Below are positions 45,791 to 54,923 of a stretch of DNA of 64,000 nt, piece after piece (positions within the stretch are counted from its first letter, which is position 1; each line of letters starts with the position of its first letter). Made by a program: the position numbers and the translations under genes. Below the pieces are notes generated by a model. It was not told the DNA's origin, ran no database searches, and saw only the letters and a program-made list of their open reading frames with translations. The stretch comes from Streptomyces spectabilis. Its GTDB lineage: Bacteria > Actinomycetota > Actinomycetes > Streptomycetales > Streptomycetaceae. The stretch is taken from NCBI RefSeq assembly GCF_008704795.1, contig NZ_CP023690.1, positions 6,644,501 through 6,708,500 on the forward strand, written 5' to 3'.

Positions 45791-46831
45791 ATGTCTCGCA
45801 GCATCAATCTCGCAGTGATCCCCGGTGATGGGATCGGCCAGGAAGTCGTGGCCCAGGGGCTCAAGGTCCTCAACGCCGTCCTCCCGCAGGATGTGAAGCT
45901 GGAGACCAAGGAGTACGACTTCGGCGCGCGGCGCTACCACGCCACCGGGGAGACCCTCACCGACGCCGACCTCGCGGACCTGAAGAAGCACGACGCGATC
46001 CTGCTCGGCGCCATCGGCGACCCGTCGGTGCCCTCCGGCGTCCTGGAGCGCGGCTTCCTGCTCAAGCTCCGCTTCGCCTTCGACCACCATGTGAACCTGC
46101 GTCCGAGCAAGCTCCTGCCGGGCGTCGCGACCCCGCTCGCCGGGCAGCCCGAGATCGACTTCGTCGTCGTCCGCGAAGGCACCGAGGGCCCCTACACGGG
46201 CAACGGCGGCACCATCCGCCAGGGCACCGAGCACGAGGTCGCCACCGAGGTCTCCGTCAACACCGCCTTCGGCGTGGAGCGCGTCGTGCGCGACGCCTTC
46301 GCCCGCGCCCAGGCGCGGCCGCGCAAGAAGCTCGCGCTGATCCACAAGAACAACGTGCTCGCCTTCGCCGGCCACCTGTGGACGAACGTCTTCAACAAGG
46401 TGGCCGCGGAGTTCCCCGACGTCACCACCGAGTACATGCACGTGGACGCGGCGACGATCTACCTCGTCACCCAGCCCGAGCGCTTCGACGTGATCGTCAC
46501 CGACAACCTCTTCGGCGACATCATCACCGACCTCGCCGCGGCCGTCTCCGGCGGCATCGGCGTCGCGGCCTCCGGCAACATCAACCCCGCCCGCGCGTTC
46601 CCGTCGATGTTCGAGCCGGTGCACGGCTCGGCGCCCGACATCGCGGGCCAGGGCAAGGCCGACCCGACCGCGACCGTGCTCTCCGTCGCCCTGCTCCTGC
46701 GCCACCTCGGGTACGACGCCGAGGCGGCCCGGGTCGAGGAGGCCGTCTCCACCGACCTCGGCGCCCGCGGGACCACCGTGCGCAGCACCGACGAGATCGG
46801 CGACGCGCTCGCCGTACGCGTAGCGGGCTGA
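45791..46831 (+). CDS. leuB: 3-isopropylmalate dehydrogenase
   Basis: 346 residues, the actinobacterial length. It oxidatively decarboxylates 3-isopropylmalate in leucine synthesis with NAD and Mg2+. It starts [20 protein letters not shown]. The substrate and metal motifs follow in [50 protein letters not shown] and [20 protein letters not shown], with the NAD loop [20 protein letters not shown]. The ATG lies directly after a -10-like TAGGGT, so the mRNA is probably leaderless and no attenuator precedes it. A 13-bp hairpin follows, then ilvE. Confidence 0.97.
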   Translation: MSRSINLAVIPGDGIGQEVVAQGLKVLNAVLPQDVKLETKEYDFGARRYHATGETLTDADLADLKKHDAILLGAIGDPSVPSGVLERGFLLKLRFAFDHHVNLRPSKLLPGVATPLAGQPEIDFVVVREGTEGPYTGNGGTIRQGTEHEVATEVSVNTAFGVERVVRDAFARAQARPRKKLALIHKNNVLAFAGHLWTNVFNKVAAEFPDVTTEYMHVDAATIYLVTQPERFDVIVTDNLFGDIITDLAAAVSGGIGVAASGNINPARAFPSMFEPVHGSAPDIAGQGKADPTATVLSVALLLRHLGYDAEAARVEEAVSTDLGARGTTVRSTDEIGDALAVRVAG

Positions 46832-46856
46832 TCCGTCGGCAGCAGCTCCCTTCCTT

Positions 46857-46892
46857 GAAGCCGCCGGGTCATCATGGGCACCCGGCGGCTTC
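46857..46892 (+). terminator. Terminator of leuB
   Basis: A perfect 13-bp stem (46857-46869 with 46880-46892) with a 10-nt loop, 25 bases after the stop. Confidence 0.85.
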
Positions 46893-47087
46893 TCGTATCC
46901 GGTCACCGGGTGTCACCATCGGATCCCAGGGGCCGCAGATCCCGCCGTTTCGTGCACGGCACCCCACGAGCGATAATCGGACGTGGGGCCGCGAAGCGGC
47001 GCACACCCGTACGTCGTGAGCAGCACGCGCGTACGGTCTGAGTGAGCGCGGTCCGTCACACACGAAACCGGTGAAGGACACGCAACC

Positions 47088-48176
47088 ATGACGACGCCCA
47101 CGATCGAGCTGAAGCCCTCCTCGACCCCGGCCCAGGCCGCGGAGCGCGAGGCGGTGCTCGCCAACCCCGGGTTCGGCCGCCACTTCACCGACCACATGGT
47201 GACGATCCGCTGGACCGAGGGCCGCGGCTGGCACGACGGCCAGCTCGTGCCCTACGGCCCGCTCTCGCTCGACCCGGCGACGAACGTCCTGCACTACGCG
47301 CAGGAGATCTTCGAGGGCATGAAGGCCTACCGCCAGCCCGACGGCTCGGTCGCCCTGTTCCGCCCCGAGGCCAACGCCCGCCGCTTCCAGTCCTCCGCGC
47401 GCCGCCTGGCCATGCCGGAGCTGCCGGTCGAGACCTTCATCGAGGCCTGTGACGCGCTGGTGCGCCAGGACATCGACTGGGTGCCGGGCCACGGCGGCGA
47501 GGAGTCCCTGTATCTGCGCCCGTTCATGATCGCGACCGAGGCGAGCCTCGGTGTGAAGCCCGCCAACGAGTACCTCTTCGTGGTCATCGCCTCCCCGGCG
47601 GGCGCCTACTTCCCCGGCGGCGTCAAGCCCGTCTCGATCTGGCTCTCCGAGGACCGCGTGCGCGCCGTCCCCGGCGGCATGGGCGACGCCAAGACCGGCG
47701 GCAACTACGCCGCGTCGCTGCTCGCGCAGGCCGAGGCCGCGCAGAAGGGCTGCGACCAGGTCGCCTACCTCGACGCCGTCGAGCACAAGTGGGTCGAGGA
47801 ACTGGGCGGCATGAACCTGTACTTCGTGTACGGGGACAGGATCGTGACCCCCTCGCTCTCCGGCTCCATCCTGGAGGGCATCACGCGCGACTCCCTCCTG
47901 ACCGTCGCCCGCGACCTCGGCTATGTGTCCGAGGAGGCCCGCGTCTCCATCGACCAGTGGCAGGCCGACACGGAGAACGGCACGCTCACGGAGGTCTTCG
48001 CCTGCGGCACGGCCGCCGTGATCACGCCCGTCGGCACCGTCAAGGCGCAGCGCGGCGAGTGGACGCAGAGCGAGGGCCGGCCCGGTGAGGTCACCATGAG
48101 GCTCCGCGAGGCGCTGCTCGACATCCAGCGCGGCGTGCGCGAGGACGAGCACGGCTGGATGCACCGCCTGGGCTGA
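47088..48176 (+). CDS. ilvE: Branched-chain amino acid aminotransferase
   Basis: 362 residues, the group that includes mycobacterial and mammalian BCATs. This PLP enzyme performs the last step of Val, Leu and Ile synthesis and the first of their breakdown. The PLP lysine is K202 in [35 protein letters not shown] and [19 protein letters not shown] are family signatures, as is [22 protein letters not shown] precedes the ATG. It has its own promoter region (46893-47087) and a strong hairpin after it, so it is monocistronic. Confidence 0.97.
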   Translation: MTTPTIELKPSSTPAQAAEREAVLANPGFGRHFTDHMVTIRWTEGRGWHDGQLVPYGPLSLDPATNVLHYAQEIFEGMKAYRQPDGSVALFRPEANARRFQSSARRLAMPELPVETFIEACDALVRQDIDWVPGHGGEESLYLRPFMIATEASLGVKPANEYLFVVIASPAGAYFPGGVKPVSIWLSEDRVRAVPGGMGDAKTGGNYAASLLAQAEAAQKGCDQVAYLDAVEHKWVEELGGMNLYFVYGDRIVTPSLSGSILEGITRDSLLTVARDLGYVSEEARVSIDQWQADTENGTLTEVFACGTAAVITPVGTVKAQRGEWTQSEGRPGEVTMRLREALLDIQRGVREDEHGWMHRLG

Positions 48177-48201
48177 GCCCCCGTCCGAATCATCCGTCCC
48201 C

Positions 48202-48240
48202 GAGGGCCGGGCCCGGCAGCCACTGCCGGGCCCGGCCCTC
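48202..48240. terminator. Bidirectional terminator between ilvE and tetR
   Basis: A perfect 17-bp stem (48202-48218 with 48224-48240) with loop GCCAC lies between the convergent ilvE and tetR genes. Confidence 0.88.
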
Positions 48241-48260
48241 GTGCGTCCGGACCGGCGGCC

Positions 48261-48923
48261 CTAGTCCGCCTTGACGCGCGCGGTCAGGGCCAGGCTCTCG
48301 GGCAGGGCCGCGCAGGCCCGGCGGAAGGCGGCGGCGAGGTCCGCGCGGGTCGGGGTGCCCGCCTCCGCCGTCCAGGCCTCCAGGCCGCGGCGCCACGCGG
48401 CCACGAGCAGGTCGACGGCCAGGTGCGCGCGCAGCCGGTCCGGGTCGTGCGCGGCGCCGCCGAGGTCGAAGCGGCGTACGACGACGTCCAGGGCGGCCCG
48501 CCCCGTGCGGTCGCAGAAGGCGAGGCCGTGCGCGTCCATCGACGGGTGGTGCGCGGCGAGGCGGCGGCTGAGCAGCACGCGGTGCGCCCACTCCTCGCCG
48601 GGCATCCGGTCGAGGGCGGCGAGCAGGACGTCGCGGAGGAGCTCGCTCAGCGGACCGCCGTCGGGCCGGGCCGTGCCCAGTTCGTCGAGGAACGCCGTCC
48701 ACAGGTCGTGCAGCGGCGCCATCGCCACGTCTTCCTTGCTGGTGAAGGTGCGGAAGAAGGTCCGCTTGGACACCTCCACGGCGTCGCACAGCTCGTCGAG
48801 CGTGACGTGGTCGAAGCCGCGCTCCGTGAACAGCTCCAGGGCCGTGTCGATGAGCGCCTGGCGGGTGCGGAGCTTCTTGCGCTCGCGCAGGGACAGGGGA
48901 GCGGCGGCTCGGGCGGTGTCCAT
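48261..48923 (-). CDS. TetR-family regulator
   Basis: 220 residues. HTH: RTRQALIDTALELFTERGFD, HVTLDELCDAVEVSKRTFFRTFTSKEDVAM, a standard TetR DNA-binding unit with the FFRTF form of the YYHF motif. The remaining ligand domain has no recognised motif. Divergent from the quinone-oxidoreductase-like gene with a 98-bp gap holding a 15-bp palindrome, so it most likely represses itself and that gene. Confidence 0.9.
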   Translation of the reverse strand: MDTARAAAPLSLRERKKLRTRQALIDTALELFTERGFDHVTLDELCDAVEVSKRTFFRTFTSKEDVAMAPLHDLWTAFLDELGTARPDGGPLSELLRDVLLAALDRMPGEEWAHRVLLSRRLAAHHPSMDAHGLAFCDRTGRAALDVVVRRFDLGGAAHDPDRLRAHLAVDLLVAAWRRGLEAWTAEAGTPTRADLAAAFRRACAALPESLALTARVKAD

Positions 48924-48954
48924 GAGGGGAGTGTAGTCGGGTAGCCAATGCCTC

Positions 48955-48984
48955 TTGATGGCTTATGCCACTCAGTGGCACTAT
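48955..48984 (+). promoter_or_regulatory. Promoter with TetR operator for the MDR gene
   Basis: The perfect palindrome TGCCACT-C-AGTGGCA (48966-48980) lies between TTGATG (48955-48960) and CACTAT (48979-48984), a promoter with an 18-bp spacer. A repressor there would block polymerase directly. Confidence 0.6.
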
Positions 48985-49021
48985 GGCGGCACCTGCTTCC
49001 TCATCCGAAAGGGGTGCCCTC

Positions 49022-49954
49022 ATGCGCGCCCTCCTCGTCGACCCCTCCGCCCCGGCCGGTCTGCGCCTCGGCACGGCGCCCGACCCCGAACCCGCCGCGC
49101 ACCAGGCTCTGGTCCGGGTGACCGCGACCTCCCTGAACCACGGCGAGGTCACCCTGCTCGTGCCGGGCGCGGAGCCGGGCGCCGTGCTCGGCTGGGACGC
49201 GGCCGGATATGTGGAGCGGGCGGCCGCCGACGGCTCCGGTCCCGCCGCGGGCACCCCGGTGGTGACCGTGGGGGAGGCCGGGGGCTGGGCCGAACTCCGG
49301 GCGGTCGACACCGCGTTGCTCGGCGCCGTGCCCGAGGGCGCGGACCTCGGCGTCATCAGCACCGTGCCCGTCGCCGGGGCCAGCGCGCTGCGGGCCCTGC
49401 ACCGGCTCGGGCCGCTCCTCGGGCGGCGCGTCCTGGTCACCGGGGCGACGGGCGGCGTCGGCCGGTACGCGGTGCAGCTCGCGCGGCAGGGCGGGGCGTA
49501 CGTCGTGGCCACGACCGGTGACCCGGACGCGCACGGGGAACTGCTGCGGGGGCTCGGCGCGCACGAGGTCCTCGCCGACCCCGCCGACGCCGGGCCGGAC
49601 GTGGACGGCGTGGTGGACCTGGTGGGCGGGCGCCAGCTCGTCGCCGCGTACGAGACGCTGGCCGCCGGGGGGACGCTGGTGTCCGTGGGGCACGCGGGCG
49701 GTGACGACGAGCACTTCGCGCACGGCGTGCTGTACGGGGACCTGGGGCGGCACGACCGGTCGGTCGTGAGCTTCTTCCTCCTCGGCGGGGGCGCCCCCCT
49801 GGGCCGGGACCTGGCGTGGCTGGCCGGCCGCGTCGCCTCCGGCGCTCTCGACGCCGGGGTGGCCTGGCGGGGCCCGTGGACCGAGGCGGCCGAGGCCGCG
49901 GAGGCCCTGCGGGGCAGGCGCCTGCACGGCAAGGCGGTCCTGGACCTGGCCTAG
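49022..49954 (+). CDS. Zinc-free quinone oxidoreductase-like MDR protein
   Basis: 310 residues. The GroES-like half (LVRVTATSLNHGEVTLLVPG) and the NADPH motif RRVLVTGATGGVGRYAVQLARQGGAYVVATTG identify a medium-chain reductase without zinc ligands, of the quinone oxidoreductase type. The C-terminal end, LRGRRLHGKAVLDL, is typical. The substrate is not evident. ATG 49022 has AAAGGGG upstream; an in-frame ATG at 48965 would lie within the operator. Its stop overlaps that of the convergent permease gene by four bases. Probably induced by the ligand of the divergent TetR. Confidence 0.87.
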   Translation: MRALLVDPSAPAGLRLGTAPDPEPAAHQALVRVTATSLNHGEVTLLVPGAEPGAVLGWDAAGYVERAAADGSGPAAGTPVVTVGEAGGWAELRAVDTALLGAVPEGADLGVISTVPVAGASALRALHRLGPLLGRRVLVTGATGGVGRYAVQLARQGGAYVVATTGDPDAHGELLRGLGAHEVLADPADAGPDVDGVVDLVGGRQLVAAYETLAAGGTLVSVGHAGGDDEHFAHGVLYGDLGRHDRSVVSFFLLGGGAPLGRDLAWLAGRVASGALDAGVAWRGPWTEAAEAAEALRGRRLHGKAVLDLA

Positions 49955-51342
49955 GCCCGGGAAGGGGCGGGCCCGGGGTGCGCCGCGTAAGCGGCACCCC
50001 CCACCGCCCCCGACAGCAGGAAGCTCACGTCCACCCCGCCGGTCAGGCCGAGCAGCGGCCCCTCGTAGGAGGGGAGGGACACCGAGAGCAGGCCCACCGC
50101 CGCGCCGAGCGCCCACGCACCCGTGGCCCACGGGTTCCAGCCGCCCCGGAACCAGTAGATCCCGCCCCGCGCGCGGCGGTTGAAGACCTGGAGGGCGTCG
50201 GCGTCGTACACGCCGCGGCAGCGCGCGAACCCGATGAGCGTGATGACGGCCCAGGGCGTGCCGACGGCCGTGAGCAGCAGCACGAAGGACGTCATCGCGT
50301 CCTGCGCGGCCCAGGCGAAGTGCCCGGCGAACACGCACCCCGTGGCGAGCACCGCCACGGTGCACGTGGCCCGCGCCCGCGACGCCCGCGGCACGATCGC
50401 GTCCAGGTCGAGCCCCATCGAGTACAGCATCAGGCCCGCGTTGCCGACGGACCCGGCGGACGCGGCGAGCAGCAGCGGGACCAGGTACCAGCCGGGTGCC
50501 GCCGCGACCAGCGGCCCGGCGTAGTCGAGCGCCGCCCTCGCCGCGTACGCCGTGAAGGTGCCGAAGAGCTGGGGGACCAGGAGCCCCGCGACCAGGCCGA
50601 GACAGGTCGCCCGCAGGACCGAGCCCGAGGTGTGCCGGGCGGGGGAGACGTACCGGGTGTAGTCGCCGAGCAGGGTGATGAAGGCGATGGGCCCGGACAG
50701 GCCCGCGGCCACCAGGGCGAGGGCCCAGGTCGGCCAGAAGGAGCCGAGCGCGTAGCCGCCCGCTTCGGGCGGCGCGGCCGCGGTGAAGCCGGGCGCGTAC
50801 GCCACGACGCCGAGGGCGAGCAGCGCGGTCATGCCGACGGCGAGCATGCGGGAGAGCCGCAGCAGCGCCTGGTAGCCGTACACCGCGCCGCCCACGGTCG
50901 CCGCCGCGAGCAGCGCGTACACGACGGCGTACGTGAACCCGCCGGTGGGAAGGGCGCACAGCCGGTGCAGGGTGCCCACCATCACGTCGCCGCCGATCCA
51001 CAGCGTCAGGGCGGTGTAGCCGAGCGAGAGCAGCAGCCCGACCACCGAGCCGACCAGGCGGCCGCGCACGCCGAACTGGGCGCCGGACGACGTGGACAGG
51101 TTCGTGGCGGTGCGCAGCGACACCAGGGCGAGGGGCGCGGTCAGCGCGGTGCCGGCCAGGGTGCCCGCCACCACCGCCGACACGGACTGCCACCAGCTCA
51201 GGCCGAACGACACCGGCAGCCAGCCGAAGACGATCACGCCGAGGCAGAGGTTGGAGCCGAGGAGGATCGCGACCACGTCACGGGGGCCGCTGGTGCGCTC
51301 CTCCTCGGGGACGGTGTCGACTCCGCGCTGTTCGATCGGCAT
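49951..51342 (-). CDS. NCS1-family purine/cytosine permease
   Basis: 463 residues, about 12 helices. The features SNLCLGVIVFGWLPVSFGLS, TNLSTSSGAQFGVRGRLVGS, a GLMLYSMGLDLDAIVP segment and FARCRGVYDADAL fit the NCS1 nucleobase:cation symporters (cytosine, purines, allantoin, hydantoin). The substrate is unknown. ATG 51342 has AGGGG upstream. It is divergent from the urease-like operon, and each of the two genes has the same 13-bp box before it, so the permease probably imports a nitrogen source processed by those enzymes. Confidence 0.9.
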   Translation of the reverse strand: MPIEQRGVDTVPEEERTSGPRDVVAILLGSNLCLGVIVFGWLPVSFGLSWWQSVSAVVAGTLAGTALTAPLALVSLRTATNLSTSSGAQFGVRGRLVGSVVGLLLSLGYTALTLWIGGDVMVGTLHRLCALPTGGFTYAVVYALLAAATVGGAVYGYQALLRLSRMLAVGMTALLALGVVAYAPGFTAAAPPEAGGYALGSFWPTWALALVAAGLSGPIAFITLLGDYTRYVSPARHTSGSVLRATCLGLVAGLLVPQLFGTFTAYAARAALDYAGPLVAAAPGWYLVPLLLAASAGSVGNAGLMLYSMGLDLDAIVPRASRARATCTVAVLATGCVFAGHFAWAAQDAMTSFVLLLTAVGTPWAVITLIGFARCRGVYDADALQVFNRRARGGIYWFRGGWNPWATGAWALGAAVGLLSVSLPSYEGPLLGLTGGVDVSFLLSGAVGGAAYAAHPGPAPSRA

Positions 51343-51365
51343 GAAGGGCCCCTGACGCTGTGTTT

Positions 51366-51454
51366 GAGTGGCGTTCAATGTGGGATACGCCGCACTGCCG
51401 CGTCAATGGGTGAACCTTCCGTGTTCTCGAATCTTTGCTTAGAGTGGCGTTCAA
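51366..51454. promoter_or_regulatory. Pair of 13-bp direct repeats between permease and urease genes
   Basis: GAGTGGCGTTCAA occurs at 51366-51378 (24 bp from the permease start) and again at 51442-51454 (30 bp from the urease start), in the same orientation. The second overlaps a -10-like TAGAGT (51440-51445). The TetR protein encoded at the end of the urease operon is the natural candidate to bind both. Confidence 0.65.
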
Positions 51455-51483
51455 ATGTGCGGCAGGGATACGAGGTGCCTGGC

Positions 51484-52170
51484 ATGCGACTGACCCCCAC
51501 CGAACGCGACCGGCTGCTGCTCTTCGGCGCGGCCGAGCTCGCCCGGGCCCGCAGGGCGCGCGGCCTTAGGCTCAACGTGCCCGAGGCGACCGCCCTCATC
51601 GCCGACACCGTGTGCGAGGCGGCGCGCGACGGCGCCCGGCTCGCCGAGGCCGTCGAGCGGGCCCGGTCCGTGCTCGGCCCGGACGACGTGCTCCCGGGCG
51701 TCGCGGACGTGGTGACCGAGGTCCACGTGGAGGCCGTCTTCGACGACGGCTCCCGGCTCGCCGTCGTGTCCCGGCCGATCGGCGGCGACGGCGGGGGCGA
51801 GCGGGCACCGGGCGCCCTCCTGCCGGGACCCGCGCACGCGGACCCCGCACCGGTGGCGGCCCTCGCCGTGCACAACACCGCCACCGTCCCGGTCTCGGTG
51901 ACCTCGCACTTCCACTTCTTCGAGGCCAACCCCCGGCTCGACTTCGACCGCGCCGCCGCTTACGGCATGCGGCTCGCCGTCCCCGCCGGGTCCTCGGTGC
52001 GCTTCGGGCCCGGCGAGCGCGTCGACGTCGGGCTCGTGCCGATCGGCGGCGACCGCGTCGCGATCGGCTTCGCAGGCCTTGTCGACGGCGCGCTCGACGC
52101 GCCGGGCGCGAAGGAAGAGGCCCTGCGCAGGGCCGCCGCCTGTGGCTACCTGGGAGCGAGGACACGATGA
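51484..52170 (+). CDS. Urease gamma-beta fusion subunit of a divergent urease
   Basis: 228 residues. Residues 1-100 are a urease gamma subunit (MRLTPTERDRLLLFGAAELA, LNVPEATALIADTVCEAARD). From about 120 onward the text is the beta subunit (VHNTATVPVSVTSHFHFFEA, NPRLDFDRAAAYGMRLAVPA, GSSVRFGPGE). Fusion of UreA and UreB is known in some actinobacteria. GAGG stands nine bases before the ATG. Its stop overlaps the ureC start (ATGA). No ureD, ureE, ureF or ureG accessory gene is found nearby, so nickel loading would depend on genes elsewhere. Confidence 0.88.
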   Translation: MRLTPTERDRLLLFGAAELARARRARGLRLNVPEATALIADTVCEAARDGARLAEAVERARSVLGPDDVLPGVADVVTEVHVEAVFDDGSRLAVVSRPIGGDGGGERAPGALLPGPAHADPAPVAALAVHNTATVPVSVTSHFHFFEANPRLDFDRAAAYGMRLAVPAGSSVRFGPGERVDVGLVPIGGDRVAIGFAGLVDGALDAPGAKEEALRRAAACGYLGARTR

Positions 52171-53855
52171 GCATCGATCCGTACGCCTACGCCGCGACCC
52201 ACGGCCCCCGCGCCGGGGACCGCGTCCGGCTCGGCGACTCCGGCCTGACCGTCCGCGTCGAGTCCGACGCGCAGCGGTACGGCGACGAGTTCCTCGCCGG
52301 ATTCGGCAAGACCGCCCGCGACGGACTGCACCTCAAGGCCGCGGCCGTCCGCGACACCTGCGACGTCGTGATCAGCAACGTCCTCGTCATCGACGCGGCG
52401 CAGGGCATCAGGAAGGTGTCCATCGGCATCCGCGAGGGCCGGATCGCCGCGATCGGACGGGCCGGGAACCCCGACACCCTCGACGGCGTGGACGTCGTCG
52501 TCGGCACCGGTACGTCCATCGTGTCCGGCGAAGGACTCATCGCCACCGCCGGAGCCGTGGACACCCACGTCCACCTCCTTTCGCCGCGCATCATGGAGGC
52601 CTCGCTGGCCTCCGGCGTCACCACGGTCATCGGGCAGGAGTTCGGGCCCGTGTGGGGCGTCGGCGTGAACTCGCCCTGGGCGCTGCGGCACGCGTTCAAC
52701 GCCTTCGACGCCTGGCCCGTCAACATCGGCTTCCTGGGCCGGGGTTCGTCGTCGGACCCGGCCCCGCTGGTCGAGGCCCTCGCCGAGGGCGGCGCGAGCG
52801 GCTTCAAGGTGCACGAGGACATGGGCGCCCACACCCGCGCCCTCGACACCGCGCTGCGCGTCGCCGAGGAGCACGACGTCCAGGTCGCCCTGCACAGCGA
52901 CGGCCTGAACGAGTGCCTGTCGGTGGAGGACACCCTGAAGGTCCTGGAAGGGCGCACCATCCACGCCTTCCACATCGAGGGGTGCGGCGGCGGCCACGTA
53001 CCGAACGTCCTGAAGATGGCGGGCGTGCCGAACGTCATCGGGTCCTCCACCAACCCCACCCTGCCCTTCGGCCGGGACGCCGTGGCCGAGCACTACGGGA
53101 TGATCGTCTCCGTCCACGACCTGAAGACGGACCTGCCCGGCGACGCCGCCATGGCCCGCGACCGCATCCGCGCCGGGACCATGGGCGCGGAGGACGTGCT
53201 GCACGACCTCGGCGCCATCGGCATCACCTCGTCCGACGCGCAGGGCATGGGCCGCGCCGGGGAGACCGTGCGGCGCACCTTCGCCATGGCCGGGAAGATG
53301 AAGGCCGACCTCGGCCCGATGGAGGGCGACGGCCCCGACGACGACAACGCGCGCGTCCTGCGCTACATCGCCAAGCTCACCCTCAACCCCGCCATCGCGC
53401 ACGGCCTCGCCCACGAGGTCGGCTCGATCGAGACCGGCAAGCTCGCCGACATCGTGCTGTGGCGGCCCGAGTTCTTCGGCGCCAAGCCGCAGCTCGTACT
53501 GAAGGCCGGATTCCCCGCCTACGGCGTCGTCGGCGATCCGAACGCCGCGACCGACACCTGCGAACCCCTCGTCCTCGGGCCGCAGTTCGGGGCGTACGGC
53601 GCGACCGCGGCCGACCTCTCCGTCGCCTTCGTCGCCCAGGCCGCCGTGGGCCAGGGCAACGACCTCATGCCCACGCGCCGCCGCCGCGTCGCCGTGCGCG
53701 GCACCCGCGGCATCGGCCCCGCGGACCTGCGCCTGAACTCCCGTACGGGCGCCGTCGACGTGGACCAGCGCACCGGCCTCGTCACCCTCGACGGCGACCC
53801 GCTGCGCTCCGAGCCCGCCGACTCGGTGTCCCTCAACCGCCTGTACTTCCTCTGA
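52167..53855 (+). CDS. Divergent urease alpha subunit (urease-like amidohydrolase)
   Basis: 562 residues, close to normal UreC length. The nickel site is complete: HVH in AGAVDTHVHLLSP, the carbamylated lysine K214 in SGFKVHEDMG, His in VALHSDGLNE and AFHIEGCGGGH, and Asp in SSDAQGMGR. The mobile flap differs from standard ureases. Where those read V-C-H-H-L, this has S-V316, H317, D318-L, so the catalytic His is kept but the flap Cys and the neighbouring His are lost. EDWG is EDMG and SQAMGR is AQGMGR. Either a slow urease or an enzyme for a substituted urea. Coupled to the gamma-beta gene and followed after 27 bases by agmatine deiminase. Confidence 0.85.
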   Translation: MSIDPYAYAATHGPRAGDRVRLGDSGLTVRVESDAQRYGDEFLAGFGKTARDGLHLKAAAVRDTCDVVISNVLVIDAAQGIRKVSIGIREGRIAAIGRAGNPDTLDGVDVVVGTGTSIVSGEGLIATAGAVDTHVHLLSPRIMEASLASGVTTVIGQEFGPVWGVGVNSPWALRHAFNAFDAWPVNIGFLGRGSSSDPAPLVEALAEGGASGFKVHEDMGAHTRALDTALRVAEEHDVQVALHSDGLNECLSVEDTLKVLEGRTIHAFHIEGCGGGHVPNVLKMAGVPNVIGSSTNPTLPFGRDAVAEHYGMIVSVHDLKTDLPGDAAMARDRIRAGTMGAEDVLHDLGAIGITSSDAQGMGRAGETVRRTFAMAGKMKADLGPMEGDGPDDDNARVLRYIAKLTLNPAIAHGLAHEVGSIETGKLADIVLWRPEFFGAKPQLVLKAGFPAYGVVGDPNAATDTCEPLVLGPQFGAYGATAADLSVAFVAQAAVGQGNDLMPTRRRRVAVRGTRGIGPADLRLNSRTGAVDVDQRTGLVTLDGDPLRSEPADSVSLNRLYFL

Positions 53856-53882
53856 CGCCCCACCCTCGCCAAGGAACCCGCC

Positions 53883-54908
53883 ATGACGCTGTACATGCCC
53901 CCGGAGTGGGCCCCGCACGACCGCACCTGGATGGCCTGGCCAGGCCCCAACACCACCTTCCAGGACCCGGACGACCTGGCCGCGTCGCGCCGGGCCTGGG
54001 CGGCCGTCGCCCGGGCCGTGCGCCGCTTCGAGCCGGTCACCATGGTGTGCGGCCCCGGCCAGACCGGCTCCGCGAGGCAGCTCCTCGGCCCGGACGTGGA
54101 CGTCGTCGAGCGGGAGCTCGACGACGCCTGGATGCGCGACATCGGCCCCACCTTCGTGCGCGACACCGCCACCGGCGGCCTGGCCGCCGTGGACTGGGTG
54201 TTCAACGGCTGGGGCGCCCAGGAGTGGGCCAGCTGGGAGCACGACGCGAAGATCGCCCGGCACGTCGCGGACCTCGCGGGCGCCCCCGTGCACGCCTCGC
54301 CGCTCGTGAACGAGGGCGGCGGCATCCACGTCGACGGCGAGGGCACCGTGCTGCTCACCGAGACCGTGCAGCTCGGCCCCGAGCGCAACCCCGGCTGGAC
54401 CAAGGAGCGGGTCGAGGCCGAGATCCACGCGCGCCTGGGCACCACCGAGGCGATCTGGCTGCCCCGCGGCCTCACCGCCGACTACCCGGGCCACGGCTTC
54501 GGCACCCTCGGCCACGTCGACATCGTGGCCGCCTTCGCCGCGCCCGGCGTCGTCCTCGTGCACAGCCAGCAGGACCCGGCCCACCCGGACTTCGAGGTCA
54601 GCAAGGAGGTCGCGGGCCTGCTGCGCGGGCGCACGGACGCCCGCGGCCGCGCCCTGGAAGTCGTCGAGGTGCCCGCGCCCACCGTCCTCGCCGACGACGA
54701 GGGCTGGGTCGACCACTCGTATATCAACCACTACCTGTGCAACGGCGGCGTGGTCCTGTGCGGCTTCGACGACCCCCGCGACGAGCTCGCCGCGGGCATC
54801 TTCCGGCGCCTTTTCCCGCGCCGCACGGTCACGCTCGTCGACGCCCGTACGATCTTTGCCGGAGGCGGCGGCATTCACTGCGTCACCCAGCAGCAGCCAA
54901 GGATCTGA
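53883..54908 (+). CDS. aguA: Agmatine deiminase
   Basis: 341 residues, full length for the peptidyl-arginine-deiminase-like family. It hydrolyses agmatine to N-carbamoylputrescine and ammonia. The catalytic Cys is C333 in GGGGIHCVTQQQP. Other signatures are PPEWAPHDRTWMAWPGPNTT, DDAWMRDIGPTFV, VNEGGGIHVDGEGTVLLTE and GHGFGTLGHVDIVAAF. AAGGA precedes the ATG. No N-carbamoylputrescine amidase gene follows, as it would in a classical agmatine pathway; instead the gene shares an operon with the divergent urease and a TetR gene. Confidence 0.94.
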   Translation: MTLYMPPEWAPHDRTWMAWPGPNTTFQDPDDLAASRRAWAAVARAVRRFEPVTMVCGPGQTGSARQLLGPDVDVVERELDDAWMRDIGPTFVRDTATGGLAAVDWVFNGWGAQEWASWEHDAKIARHVADLAGAPVHASPLVNEGGGIHVDGEGTVLLTETVQLGPERNPGWTKERVEAEIHARLGTTEAIWLPRGLTADYPGHGFGTLGHVDIVAAFAAPGVVLVHSQQDPAHPDFEVSKEVAGLLRGRTDARGRALEVVEVPAPTVLADDEGWVDHSYINHYLCNGGVVLCGFDDPRDELAAGIFRRLFPRRTVTLVDARTIFAGGGGIHCVTQQQPRI

Positions 54909-54923
54909 CGGCGGGAGCACCAC

